A stretch of 62,541 nt of DNA from Thiotrichaceae bacterium (GCA_012960105.1 DUBV01000087.1:1-62541), one strand, 5' to 3'; shown: positions 54,174-62,355, counted from the first letter of the stretch. Program-made: numbers and translations. Notes: a model not told the origin generated them from the letters alone.

Positions 54174-55289
54174 ATTATCAAAATTGGCGTAATCAAGGAA
54201 GTAAAAGATAAGGAAAATCGTGTTGCTTTAACGCCAGATGGTGCTAAAGCTTTAATCGCTGCAGGTCATGATGTTCTTCTAGAAAATAATGCCGGTAGTG
54301 GCTCGGGCTATGATAATCAGGAGTATCAAGCTCTGGGTATCGAAATCGTCACAACTAATGAGGCATGGAAAGCTGATTTAGTCATCAAAATTAAAGAACC
54401 GCTAGAACAAGAATTTCAGTATTTCTCCGATAATATCCTCTTTACCTATCTCCATCTTGCCGGTGTACCTAAGTCTTTAACTACGGCATTAATAGATGCA
54501 GGAACAACGGCTATTGCTTACGAAACAGTTGAGAGTAATGAAGGTGGCTTTTTTCCATTACTTGCACCGATGAGTGCTGTAGCCGGTAATATGGCGGCAA
54601 CAGTGGGTGCTTATTATCTGGCTAATTTCAACCAAGGCAAGGGCATTCAGCTGGGTCGCATACTGGGCGAGCGTAATGGCAAGGTCATGGTGATAGGTAA
54701 TGGTATTGTTGGTCAACATGCGGCGATTACTGCGGATGGTTTGGGTGCCAATGTTTTTATTCTTGGGCGTGATGAACGAAAATTTATCGAACAAGAGAAA
54801 TCTGTTTCAGACAATATTACCTTTGTGAAATCGACACAGGAATCGATAGAGGAACATATTCAAGATACTGATTTGCTTATAGGTGCGGTGTTATTACCCG
54901 GAGCTAAAGCGCCACATTTGGTTTCTGAAACTATGGTGAAACAAATGCAGGCAGGTTCAGTTATCGTCGATGTCGCAATAGATCAAGGTGGTTGTGTCGA
55001 AACATCACACATTACATCACATACCGATCCGATTTTTATTAAACACGATGTTGTGCATTATTGTGTGAGTAATATGCCCGGCGCATATCCTAGAACATCG
55101 ACCATAGCTCTAACTCGAGCGACGTTACCGTATATTACAACTCTTGCGAATCAAGGTAGTAGTGCTTTGAGAAGTGATAAAGGATTTGTTGCTGGGGTAA
55201 ATGTTTGTAAAGGACATATTACTTATAAGTCAGTTGCGGAGTCTCTTAACATGGGTTCTTTGTATAAAGCATTTTTTGATATCGATTAA
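54174..55289 (+). CDS. ald: Alanine dehydrogenase without a canonical start codon
   Basis: The protein is complete in sequence. It has the start IIKIGVIKEVKDKENRVALTP, the catalytic Lys (ADLVIKIKEP) and His (TYLHLAG), the NAD motif VIGNGIVGQHAA, the Asp of VDVAIDQGG and the family end, totalling about 371 residues. It catalyses reversible alanine-pyruvate interconversion. No ATG, GTG or TTG occurs in frame between an upstream TGA (54111) and the domain start; I place the start at ATT 54174, where the family begins. The first in-frame ATG is at 54570, inside the domain. Either an unusual start is used or the gene has lost its start. No clear ribosome site is seen. Confidence 0.8.
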   Translation: MIKIGVIKEVKDKENRVALTPDGAKALIAAGHDVLLENNAGSGSGYDNQEYQALGIEIVTTNEAWKADLVIKIKEPLEQEFQYFSDNILFTYLHLAGVPKSLTTALIDAGTTAIAYETVESNEGGFFPLLAPMSAVAGNMAATVGAYYLANFNQGKGIQLGRILGERNGKVMVIGNGIVGQHAAITADGLGANVFILGRDERKFIEQEKSVSDNITFVKSTQESIEEHIQDTDLLIGAVLLPGAKAPHLVSETMVKQMQAGSVIVDVAIDQGGCVETSHITSHTDPIFIKHDVVHYCVSNMPGAYPRTSTIALTRATLPYITTLANQGSSALRSDKGFVAGVNVCKGHITYKSVAESLNMGSLYKAFFDID

Positions 55290-55340
55290 TTTGTTCTATA
55301 TAGTTTTTCTCCAAAATCACTCCAATAAAAGTAGTTTTAA

Positions 55341-55354
55341 GTTCATAAATGAAC
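55341..55354. promoter_or_regulatory. TTCA-N4-TGAA palindromic operator, site 1
   Basis: GTTCATAAATGAAC is an inverted repeat with 6-bp arms and a 2-base centre, followed by CTAAAT. It lies 144-157 bases upstream of the exported unknown gene. The same pattern recurs at 55367, 61139 and 61431. Confidence 0.55.
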
Positions 55355-55366
55355 CTAAATTGTGGA

Positions 55367-55378
55367 TTCACAAGTGAA
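55367..55378. promoter_or_regulatory. TTCA-N4-TGAA palindromic operator, site 2
   Basis: TTCACAAGTGAA is followed by CCTAAATGG and is 25 bases from site 1, so the pair may be bound cooperatively by one dimeric regulator. Confidence 0.55.
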
Positions 55379-55498
55379 CCTAAATGGCACTTACTATGGC
55401 AAAATATTGTCTATAGTCTTCTGTATTACAGTAAATATTTTATGGAGACGTATGAGCGTACTTGAAAGTTACAATATGAAGCAGAGGTGGTGCCAGCT

Positions 55499-56071
55499 AT
55501 GTTGATACCGAAAAAGATAATATCTATCGGTGCAGTATTATTTTTGTTCTCACCATTTTCTATGGCGTCAGATGCTGCCGAACAGATCAAGTTTGATATT
55601 AATGGTATCGAGCTTGGTGATAAATTAAGTGAAGTATTTTTTAATAAATACTGTCCATCTAAGTATAAAGGTAAATCAGAAATTGAATGTAAGCAAAAGA
55701 TAAGTTTGGATGGAATAAATTTATCTATTATCTATTTTTACTATGATGCCAAATTACTTGCGATCTCTATTGATTACCCTTCTTTTCAATATGGGGATTT
55801 AATTAAGACATATACGAGAAAGTTTAACAAATCACCGCACAATAACAAACAAGAAGCGATCTTAATCAGTACGGGCGAGGAATATACGAATAAACAATCT
55901 TCATGGAAGACTATGTCTGGAGAGTTTGTCATTGAAAAGTACGGCAATAATTTTAAAAGAGGAATTGCTTATCTATCATCCTTTGATTACGAAGAATATA
56001 AAATTAAGAAAAATGAGGCAATAAACCCAGAATTTTTGGATAAATTATTTGGAGATATTTTCAATATCTAG
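55499..56071 (+). CDS. Exported protein of unknown function
   Basis: The 190-residue protein has a signal peptide (about 1-23, cleaved after SMA). The mature part is small and mixed alpha/beta (FDINGIELGDKLSEVFFNKYC). I choose ATG 55499 over the GTG at 55487. A 17-codon leader frame (55452-55505) with GGAG upstream overlaps the ATG and may couple translation. Two palindromic operators lie upstream. Convergent aldo/keto reductase gene overlaps by four bases. Family unknown to me. Confidence 0.65.
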   Translation: MLIPKKIISIGAVLFLFSPFSMASDAAEQIKFDINGIELGDKLSEVFFNKYCPSKYKGKSEIECKQKISLDGINLSIIYFYYDAKLLAISIDYPSFQYGDLIKTYTRKFNKSPHNNKQEAILISTGEEYTNKQSSWKTMSGEFVIEKYGNNFKRGIAYLSSFDYEEYKIKKNEAINPEFLDKLFGDIFNI

Positions 56072-56928
56072 ATTCTTTTCAGTAACTGCATATCTTCCTT
56101 TTGAAGATCTATCTTTATCGCTTTTAGGCTATCGTTAATACTGCTCACTTTAGTTGCTCCGAGAATCGGAAATATGGCTGAGCTTTTGCGTAATAGCCAT
56201 GCAATCATAATTTGATAAGTGGTTGTCTGATATTTATCTGCTACCTGCTTTAATGAAACATTATCTGTGTGTTGCGCATGTTCAAAATGGCCACCAACCG
56301 GACTATGAGCGATAAAGGCGATCTCATTATTTTTACAGAATTTGACCACACCATTAGCAAATGATTTTTTATTAAATAAATTACATCGGTTTTGTACTGA
56401 TAGGATTGCTGTAATAGATAGTGCTAGCTCTATTTGTTCAACATCGACATTGGATAAACCGATATGTTGAATTTTTCCTTCATCTTTTAATTTTAGTATC
56501 TCACCAACGGAGTCCGTTAATGGTACGTCAGGGTCGGGCGCATGCAGTTGATAGAGAAATATTGAATCAGTTTTTAAATCATTCAGGCTTTGTTCACAAG
56601 ATTGCCTTAGGAATTTAGGAGTGCCATCAGCTATCCAGTTATCTCTATCACGTTTTACACCACCTTTTGTCGCAATGATGATTTCTTTTTCAGGATTTAG
56701 CTTTGATAGTATATTTGTAATCAAACGTTCATTGTGGCCAATTTCTGAAGCGTCAGCGCAATAAACATTCGCTGTATCAATGTAGTTCCCGCCACTTTGA
56801 ATAAAAGCTTCTATAACAGAATGAGCCTGCTCTTTGTCTGGTCGTCCATTCAGAGACAAAGGCATTGCTCCTAGACCGATAGGGTAAACCTCAATGCTTG
56901 TATTTCCTAATCGTCTGACTGCGTCCAT
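56068..56928 (-). CDS. Aldo/keto reductase
   Basis: The 286-residue TIM-barrel NADPH oxidoreductase has the family motifs: GAMPLSLNG, the catalytic Asp/Tyr segment (YIDTANVYCADASEIGHNERLI), the Lys of ATKGG, LYQLHAPDPDVPLTDSVGEI and IGLSNVDVEQIE. It resembles the IolS/YajO-type group with broad aldehyde substrates. It is divergent from the HugZ-like gene by 60 bases. Confidence 0.9.
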   Translation of the reverse strand: MDAVRRLGNTSIEVYPIGLGAMPLSLNGRPDKEQAHSVIEAFIQSGGNYIDTANVYCADASEIGHNERLITNILSKLNPEKEIIIATKGGVKRDRDNWIADGTPKFLRQSCEQSLNDLKTDSIFLYQLHAPDPDVPLTDSVGEILKLKDEGKIQHIGLSNVDVEQIELALSITAILSVQNRCNLFNKKSFANGVVKFCKNNEIAFIAHSPVGGHFEHAQHTDNVSLKQVADKYQTTTYQIMIAWLLRKSSAIFPILGATKVSSINDSLKAIKIDLQKEDMQLLKRI

Positions 56929-56988
56929 AATTTTTGTGTTGTTATGTCCTTAACATTTATTCTAGTCTATTTCTGCTAGAATCTATCG

Positions 56989-57696
56989 ATGAATCAAAAT
57001 AAAAAAGTAAAACAAGCTAGAAAATTATTGTTGTCAGAATATCAGGCAATTTTATGCACCCATTCCGTTGACGTTGATGGTTATCCCTTTGGTTCGGTTG
57101 TGCCGTATTGTCTGAATAAAGATGGTGAGCCGATTATGTTGATTAGTTCTATCGCACAACATACTAAAAATATACTGTCTGATCACAAAGTTTCATTGAT
57201 TGCTACCGAGGGTGGTGCGGATGACTTACAGACAGTAGGACGAATTACTTATATTGGTAATGCTCAAAAATTGAATGACGACGATATTGATAGCATGGAA
57301 CGCTATTATAGTTACTTCCCACAGTCACGAGATTTCCACAAAACACACGATTTCGATTTTTATCGGTTAGAGCCAGTACGAATTCGATATATTGGTGGTT
57401 TTGGTAAAATCTATTGGGTGGAGAAAGATGAGTTTTTATTGGCCAATCCTTTTAGCTTCGAAGAAGAAAAAAGAATGGTTGAGCATATGAACGCGGATCA
57501 TCTTGAAGCGATTAAGCATTATTGCGAGACATATGAAATTTCGCATACTACTGATGATATTCCCGTTATGGTCGGTATTGATAGTGAAGGTTTTAATTTA
57601 CGTGTTGGTGCGCGTATACATCGGATAGATTTTAATGATGTGGTAACAACGGCAGGAGATATCCGTAAGGTTTTAGTAGAGATGGCTAAAACGTAA
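56989..57696 (+). CDS. HugZ-like heme-associated/PNPOx-fold protein with DUF2470
   Basis: The 235-residue protein has an N-terminal split-barrel (PNPOx-like) domain (about 1-145; GYPFGSVVPYCLNKDGEPIMLIS, RIRYIGGFGKIYWV) and a C-terminal DUF2470 domain (about 160-232; MVEHMNADHLEAIKHYC, VGIDSEGFNLRVG). This layout is that of the HugZ/HutZ heme-oxygenase-like family. No heme uptake genes are adjacent. It is two bases before the pilin-like gene. Confidence 0.85.
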   Translation: MNQNKKVKQARKLLLSEYQAILCTHSVDVDGYPFGSVVPYCLNKDGEPIMLISSIAQHTKNILSDHKVSLIATEGGADDLQTVGRITYIGNAQKLNDDDIDSMERYYSYFPQSRDFHKTHDFDFYRLEPVRIRYIGGFGKIYWVEKDEFLLANPFSFEEEKRMVEHMNADHLEAIKHYCETYEISHTTDDIPVMVGIDSEGFNLRVGARIHRIDFNDVVTTAGDIRKVLVEMAKT

Positions 57697-57697
57697 T

Positions 57698-58129
57698 ATG
57701 AATAAGACGCTTATTGTTTTAATCCTTGCGGTTATTTTACTTAGCTGGAATTTTATTTTTACTAAACCAAAAATAGAATTAACTGATCCGGCTAAAGTAC
57801 TACAAGGCTTATCGCAATCAATTAAGTACAAGCTAGCGGTCAAAAAATACTGGAAAGAGAATAAGAGTTTGCCCGATGCTGAAACATGGGAGAAACAAGG
57901 TTCGAAGATCGAAGTCGATATCAGTAAGTCTCTGGTTAAAAGTATTGAAGTCGGTGTCGATGGACCCGGTGCAGTTACAGTTCATTTTATGAATAAAGAA
58001 ACTATTCAACTTGAAAAAGATATTGAAGGTACAAAGATTGTATTAATACCCGAGGCTAAAGGAGAAAGACTGGTCTGGTCGTGTAACGGTACGATGGATA
58101 AACAATATTTGCCAAAAAAATGTCAATGA
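57698..58129 (+). CDS. Membrane-anchored pilin-like protein
   Basis: The 143-residue protein has an N-terminal hydrophobic helix (about 4-22), but no GFTLIE prepilin motif. Its soluble end (LVWSCNGTMDKQYLPKKC) resembles the C-terminal disulfide loop of type IV pilins (a W-x-C then LP-x-x-C). It may be a pilin-derived membrane protein. It begins two bases after the HugZ-like gene, in one transcript. I know no characterised homologue. Confidence 0.5.
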   Translation: MNKTLIVLILAVILLSWNFIFTKPKIELTDPAKVLQGLSQSIKYKLAVKKYWKENKSLPDAETWEKQGSKIEVDISKSLVKSIEVGVDGPGAVTVHFMNKETIQLEKDIEGTKIVLIPEAKGERLVWSCNGTMDKQYLPKKCQ

Positions 58130-58140
58130 AGGGAAATGAT

Positions 58141-58590
58141 TTAAGCCGCAACTTCGTCTGCTAGTTTATCTGTGGTTGCGCGTAAGTTATCACTTAATGT
58201 TTGCGCAACGCCTTTAAGGATATTGACGCCTAGCTCAGGTTCTGTGTCAAGCATCACATCAAAGGCTTTTTGTGTCAGTATCGCTAAACGTGTTTTTTCG
58301 TAGGCTCTTATAGTTGCCGATCTGGGTGCATGGTCGATTAAAGCCATCTCACCAATACAACTACCTTCATATAAGGTTGTAATTACAGTGGTAAAATTTT
58401 GCCAGGTGGTCATTTTGATAACTTCCAGTGAACCGGAAGTTATGTAGCAAACATAATCACCTGTATCGCCTTCCTCAAATAATATGTCACCAGCATTGAG
58501 TTCTAGTGGCTCGATATAGGTCATTATCTTATCCATTTGTTCTTCTGTTAGATAAGAAAAAAAGAGAAGATTCTTAAGTGAGTCCTTCAT
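58141..58590 (-). CDS. Single-domain cyclic-nucleotide-binding protein
   Basis: The 149-residue protein begins at ATG 58590, with GGAG upstream; a TTG two codons earlier is in frame. It is a lone CNB domain (about 15-125) with an intact phosphate cassette (CIGEMALIDHAPRSATIRA). It has no DNA-binding helix, so it is not a CRP transcription factor. It is third of three CNB-bearing proteins in the window and lies downstream of the two leader-domain genes on the same strand (gap of 97 bases). Confidence 0.82.
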   Translation of the reverse strand: MKDSLKNLLFFSYLTEEQMDKIMTYIEPLELNAGDILFEEGDTGDYVCYITSGSLEVIKMTTWQNFTTVITTLYEGSCIGEMALIDHAPRSATIRAYEKTRLAILTQKAFDVMLDTEPELGVNILKGVAQTLSDNLRATTDKLADEVAA

Positions 58591-58687
58591 GAGCAAGCTC
58601 CAATTTCCGTTACCTTACGGGTATCGGCAAAATCTAAAGAAGCTTTAGGTGTATAGTTACTATTTCAGCATAAGTATGATTTAAAAA

Positions 58688-59578
58688 TCATACTCGGCAT
58701 TGACTTACTTTCTGAATATGAGAGCTAGTAATTTTATGTCTATGGTCATTAGCTTCAAGAAACTTTGCTTCCAGTACATAAGCCAGAGATTCGAGTTCAT
58801 TCTTACATTTAACGTCATAATCCATGCCGGTTTGATACTGTAAATAATGAACTAACTCGTGCAATAAAATACCTTTGCCTTCATCAGTAACAAGGTCGAT
58901 TGAATCAAGAAGATAAACAGCACCTTCGTTAAAATTATATAAGCCAAATATTTTTAGACTATCCGGGTTAACGGCCTTTGGTAACTTTCCGCCGAAAGCA
59001 ACCATGGCAATTTTTTTGGCAGATACTTTTTTCACAGTCGGTATCTTTTCAATATCATATTTAAAAGATGAATGGTCATTTATCCATCCTAATAATCCTG
59101 ATACGAGCTCTTCTTGAGTATTATAAGAATCAAAATCGAAATCAAAACCTGACTGAATTTGCGTAGTTGATGAATCGCTACCTGTAGGTATGTCAAAATT
59201 AAGTGAAGAGTGTGGCTTGGCATAGGCTGATTGTGACATCAAGCCTGCAGTCAACATCATTACTGATACAACATTTGCCCGACGACGATTTTTGACGCGT
59301 TTAACACCTTCAAGGAAGTCAGAACGTTGATCTTCTTTTAATTGATAACCTTGAGTCGTGGCAAATTCAGAAATTTTCTGAAATGCCTCTGGGTTTTTAT
59401 TGTGTAAGTCATTCTCATAAACAAGCGTATGTTGGCCATTAATTATACATGGGTGAACCATCGCTTGTTCTTTCTTCTTCGGCGTCATAGAGCGCATAAT
59501 TTTTTCAACCAGACTCTCCGGTTTCTTCTGCGCATCAGGCTTTTGAAGATTATTCAGAATGTTTATTACATCAGTCAT
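58688..59578 (-). CDS. Leader-domain protein with C-terminal HExxH metallopeptidase-like domain
   Basis: The 296-residue protein starts with a cytosolic N-terminal domain (about 30-95) containing VHPCIINGQH, LVYENDL, NPEAF and KEDQR. An internal hydrophobic segment with a signal-peptidase-like end follows (VVSVMMLTAGLMSQSAYA, about 103-120). The remainder, about 175 residues, has HELVHYLQYQTG, a zinc-binding HExxH site, near residue 240. The N-terminal domain is shared with the neighbouring protein at 59632-60645 but the C-terminal parts differ. Export with a cleavable internal signal is inferred. It lies 53 bases after the paralogue. Confidence 0.7.
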   Translation of the reverse strand: MTDVINILNNLQKPDAQKKPESLVEKIMRSMTPKKKEQAMVHPCIINGQHTLVYENDLHNKNPEAFQKISEFATTQGYQLKEDQRSDFLEGVKRVKNRRRANVVSVMMLTAGLMSQSAYAKPHSSLNFDIPTGSDSSTTQIQSGFDFDFDSYNTQEELVSGLLGWINDHSSFKYDIEKIPTVKKVSAKKIAMVAFGGKLPKAVNPDSLKIFGLYNFNEGAVYLLDSIDLVTDEGKGILLHELVHYLQYQTGMDYDVKCKNELESLAYVLEAKFLEANDHRHKITSSHIQKVSQCRV

Positions 59579-59631
59579 ATTATATTGACCCCGTTATGTT
59601 ATTTAAAAATAAACTCAACATAGGTTAGCTA

Positions 59632-60645
59632 TTAGCTCTTGTCCTTACTGATTTCATTAGCTGAAGTAATATTCATGTCCGGTGCATCACCGCTGGCAAT
59701 TATATTTTTGACAGTTTCGTTTACAGCAGTGCTGTAAGCATTACCAAAGTCAGCATAAGCTTCTTCAGCCATAACAGCGGTATAACCAATGGCATAAGAT
59801 GCTTTTAATAAGCCCATACCATCTTTACTACCGTCACCCATCATTAACTGCATAGAAGAATTATCCTTATCGCCAAGTAATTGATCGTAAGGTCCCCATA
59901 GTTTTGGCGAAGAGAACGCACCACCACCGATAAGAACATCTAATACAACTTTTCCGTCGCCAGCGTGGTATCCCAGAGCGCCAAAGCCTTCACCTTCGTA
60001 GTAACTAAAGGTTTCGCCATTAGAAAAAGTGTTTTCATATTTGTTGATAAAACCACCAACATATCCAGAAGGCATTTTTATACTTCGGGTGCTAACGCGT
60101 TTTAACTTTCCTTGCGCTTTAGTCTGTGCAGCAATCGCTAATATTGATTCGGTTTCACCATAAGGGTTTGTGATAAAACGTTTGCCGTTTTCCTGAGAAT
60201 AGGCGCGATCAGATTTATCATAAGTCCCGGTGACTTCGACATCAGCCATAACTTTCACACTAGTATCAAGAGGATTTATCCCTCCAGCAGAAGCTGCTCC
60301 CGACATAAATATACCACTGGCGAGAAATAACAGAGGTAAGGATTTAGCCAGCCTTCTTTCAAAATTAACAGGCTTACTATCTTTTTCGCGTTGGTCTTCC
60401 TTAATAGCAAACGAATTACTTTCTGCATAAGCTTTAAGCTGTTCAAAGGCTTCAGGGCTTTTTTCCTGAAGACCATACTCATGAACTAGTACGCGATGGT
60501 TGTTAATAATACAGGGATGAACCTTAGTCGCTTTTTTTAATTTGCGATTAATTCTGTTCTTAAGAAAGCTTTCAGTCACTCTCTCAATCCAGTTGTTAGC
60601 TCCATCATTACCTGTAAATGTATCTACAGTGGCATTGTTTTTCAT
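59632..60645 (-). CDS. Leader-domain protein, exported part of unknown function
   Basis: The 337-residue protein has the same N-terminal domain as its neighbour (about 40-90: VHPCIINNHRVLVHEYGL, SPEAFEQLKAYA, KEDQRE), then a hydrophobic segment ending in ASA (LPLLFLASGIFMSGAASA, about 103-121). A glycine-rich domain of about 215 residues follows (YVGGFINKYENTFSNGETFSYYEGEGFGALGYHAGDGKVV) that I do not recognise. It starts 37 bases after the winged-helix regulator gene. The leader domain plus late signal is unusual for a Sec substrate. Confidence 0.7.
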   Translation of the reverse strand: MKNNATVDTFTGNDGANNWIERVTESFLKNRINRKLKKATKVHPCIINNHRVLVHEYGLQEKSPEAFEQLKAYAESNSFAIKEDQREKDSKPVNFERRLAKSLPLLFLASGIFMSGAASAGGINPLDTSVKVMADVEVTGTYDKSDRAYSQENGKRFITNPYGETESILAIAAQTKAQGKLKRVSTRSIKMPSGYVGGFINKYENTFSNGETFSYYEGEGFGALGYHAGDGKVVLDVLIGGGAFSSPKLWGPYDQLLGDKDNSSMQLMMGDGSKDGMGLLKASYAIGYTAVMAEEAYADFGNAYSTAVNETVKNIIASGDAPDMNITSANEISKDKS

Positions 60646-60682
60646 CTTTAATAATCTCCAAAAAAATTTAAACTAATTAACT

Positions 60683-61090
60683 CTATTCTCTAACTTCTGC
60701 AGACTCATCATTCGACTTACGCGAATCTACCCATTGCGAAATAAAAACCTCAAAATCTTCTCTGAACTTATTCGTTAACTTAACTCGCTTAACTCGCGAA
60801 TCATTCGTGTCATGTAGTCGAGATACTATTTTCATTTCTTCAAGCAACTCCAGGTTTCGTAGTGACTTATTACGTGGTTCACCAACATTCAAATAAATTT
60901 CTTTTACCGATGGCATATGCTCACGCAAATTACTAATGCCGATAAAAAAAACAGTATCGAACATTGTTCCAAGCATTTTGCTTCTGCTCAGTGTTATTGA
61001 CTCAATTGAATACTCTCCAATCAAATCAACGAACCTGTCTCGTACTCGTAATAAATTTTCTAATTCGCCTTCGCGATAATTTAATTCCAT
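60683..61090 (-). CDS. Winged-helix (MarR-like) regulator
   Basis: The 135-residue protein has a helical N-terminus and a likely winged-helix segment (SVKEIYLNVGEPRNKSLRNLELLEEMKIVSRLHDTNDSRVKRVKLTN split over about 60-115), with the wing residues SRVKRVKLT. It is the first gene of the leader-domain operon. A TTCA-N4-TGAA palindrome sits about 50-60 bases upstream, consistent with autoregulation. The MarR-like call is by secondary-structure pattern only. Confidence 0.6.
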   Translation of the reverse strand: MELNYREGELENLLRVRDRFVDLIGEYSIESITLSRSKMLGTMFDTVFFIGISNLREHMPSVKEIYLNVGEPRNKSLRNLELLEEMKIVSRLHDTNDSRVKRVKLTNKFREDFEVFISQWVDSRKSNDESAEVRE

Positions 61091-61138
61091 GTCATTCCAA
61101 GTTTAGCTACTCTTTTTCCATTCGCAATGACATAAGAG

Positions 61139-61150
61139 TTCACTTCTGAA
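61139..61150. promoter_or_regulatory. TTCA-N4-TGAA palindromic operator, site 3
   Basis: TTCACTTCTGAA lies 49-60 bases upstream of the winged-helix regulator's ATG, where it could cover the promoter. The centre is imperfect. Confidence 0.45.
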
Positions 61151-61425
61151 CATTGTTCCAATCTTAATGGTCGGAAATGCTTAGCTGCCTTTAAATGAAC
61201 AAAAAACAAAACAGGTAAAAATATTTCATTTCTATAATTTCACGAGCAAACCGACAATTATTTTTCTCTAACATATCTATTGAGACAATTCTTATTCGGA
61301 ATCGGCCTTGTTAGTTGTATATCGGCAATATTAGTGAATTACTTTAGGATTCAATGACATAGTGAAATGGCTTAGATGCGATTGTAATTAATTGAAATAT
61401 TGAGAGTTTTAGCGATAGACTGCAG

Positions 61426-61447
61426 TTAGGTTCAATATTGAACCTAA
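61426..61447. promoter_or_regulatory. Perfect 22-bp palindrome containing TTCA-N4-TGAA, site 4
   Basis: The sequence is a perfect inverted repeat (TTAGGTTCAA-TA-TTGAACCTAA) followed by TTTTGG. It has the same core and flanks (GAACCTAA) as the pair near 55.35 kb. It lies between the GGDEF fragment and the winged-helix operon. Confidence 0.7.
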
Positions 61448-61478
61448 TTTTGGAAATTTGGCGGGCTGATTCCAGCTA

Positions 61479-61994
61479 TTAAGCTAAATTACTAATTTGG
61501 GCTAAGTCTTCATTTTCCAGTAATTGCTCTTTGGCGTGGCTACTTAAACTTTTAGCAATCACAGTTCTGTCTCTGCCTGTTTCTTTGGCTTGATAAAGCG
61601 CCATATCAGCTGCTTTTATTAAGCCCTTTGGCGTTTCGGCGTAAATTGGATAAGACGCTATGCCAATTGACACAGTAATATTATTTAATGTCTTTCCATG
61701 ATGGTTTATTTTGAGTTCTGTTAATTTGTCACGAATTAATACGGCTCTTTTTTCTAAAGATGATATAGGAGCATCTGGTAAAATAAGCATGAATTCTTCA
61801 CCGCCATAACGACAAGCAATATCTCCTTCGCGCAATTTATCATTAATTAAGTTAGTAAATTCCACCAAAACCAAATCACCGACATCATGTCCATGGTCAT
61901 CGTTGTAATTTTTGAAATAATCTATGTCTAGCATAAGGATGCCGAGTTCTGTTTTTGCACGGAAGCATAGTATGTAGATGGTACCTATGCTATT
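61479..61994 (-). pseudogene. 5'-truncated diguanylate cyclase (GGDEF) gene
   Basis: The frame is open from a TGA at 61995-61997. The protein-like part starts at YILCFRAKTELGILMLDIDYFKNYND, the second half of a GGDEF domain's start, and continues through the intact RYGGEEFMLIL active-site loop to the end. The N-terminal signalling domain and first GGDEF helix are absent. ATG 61934 could start a 151-residue partial domain but it would lack part of the fold. The break is close to the integrase remnant and ssrA, so loss may have come from island insertion or deletion. Confidence 0.75.
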
Positions 61995-61997
61995 TCA

Positions 61998-62161
61998 AAA
62001 AATGGGGGGTACCCCGGAGGTGGGGTTGATGCATTCTGGATTTTACCCAGAACAAGAAAAATCTATGGGTAAAAATGCTGATTATTTTTGTGTGCGTCAG
62101 TGAGGGCTAATTCAAAAAGAATGTCAAAGCTATCAGTCACTAATTGTGGGGAAAACTGTGG
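61998..62161. other. Non-coding junction sequence
   Basis: No gene or gene remnant was recognised here. The sequence includes a short G/C-rich patch (GGGGTACCCC near 62006) and a sharp break in the GGDEF frame, so the segment may hold a recombination junction. Confidence 0.4.
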
Positions 62162-62191
62162 GGAAAAAAGAAAAAGGACCCGAAGGCCCTT
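62162..62191 (-). terminator. Rho-independent terminator after the integrase remnant
   Basis: On the minus strand AAGGGCC-TTCG-GGTCCTT forms a UUCG-capped stem with one G-U pair and is followed by TTTCTTTTTT. It ends transcripts from the integrase remnant. Confidence 0.8.
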
Positions 62192-62202
62192 ATTTCTATT
62201 AA

Positions 62203-62298
62203 CTAATTGGTGGGGCCATCAGATAGCGTATAAATCTTGTCTTTTGATTTAGCTTGTTTTACTTCGGTATTGGTTAGAGGTTTAGTAGTTCTGGCCAT
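62203..62298 (-). pseudogene. 31-codon remnant of a P4-type phage integrase
   Basis: The frame encodes MARTTKPLTNTEVKQAKSKD followed by KIYTLSDG and then PTN and a stop. This is the conserved start of P4-type tyrosine integrases (N-terminal DUF4102 domain, ending at the SDG segment), cut off after the first 28 or so residues. It lies directly downstream of ssrA in the same orientation, the normal site for such integrases. The remainder of the gene, including the catalytic domain, is missing from the window. Confidence 0.8.
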
Positions 62299-62355
62299 TT
62301 TAGTAGTACTGCCTATTGCTGTATTGTCATGGTACTACAATCAGTACTACTAAAA
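62298..62355. repeat. Inverted repeat upstream of the integrase remnant
   Basis: TTTTAGTAGTACTG (62298-62311) is perfectly inverted as CAGTACTACTAAAA (62342-62355), and further partial copies of AGTAGT/GGTACTAC lie within and beside it (62281, 62331). They are likely arm-type integrase or excisionase sites, or an operator at the integrase promoter. Confidence 0.7.

Larger units (their letters stand above)
61091..61478. other. Intergenic region with two operators
   Basis: This 388-base region upstream of the winged-helix regulator has no convincing gene. It contains the TTCA-N4-TGAA sites at 61139-61150 and 61426-61447, annotated separately. Confidence 0.6.

Noticed and set aside
62203-62298. 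Functional integrase or prophage
   Set aside because: Only about 31 codons remain, there is no catalytic domain and no phage structural gene is present.
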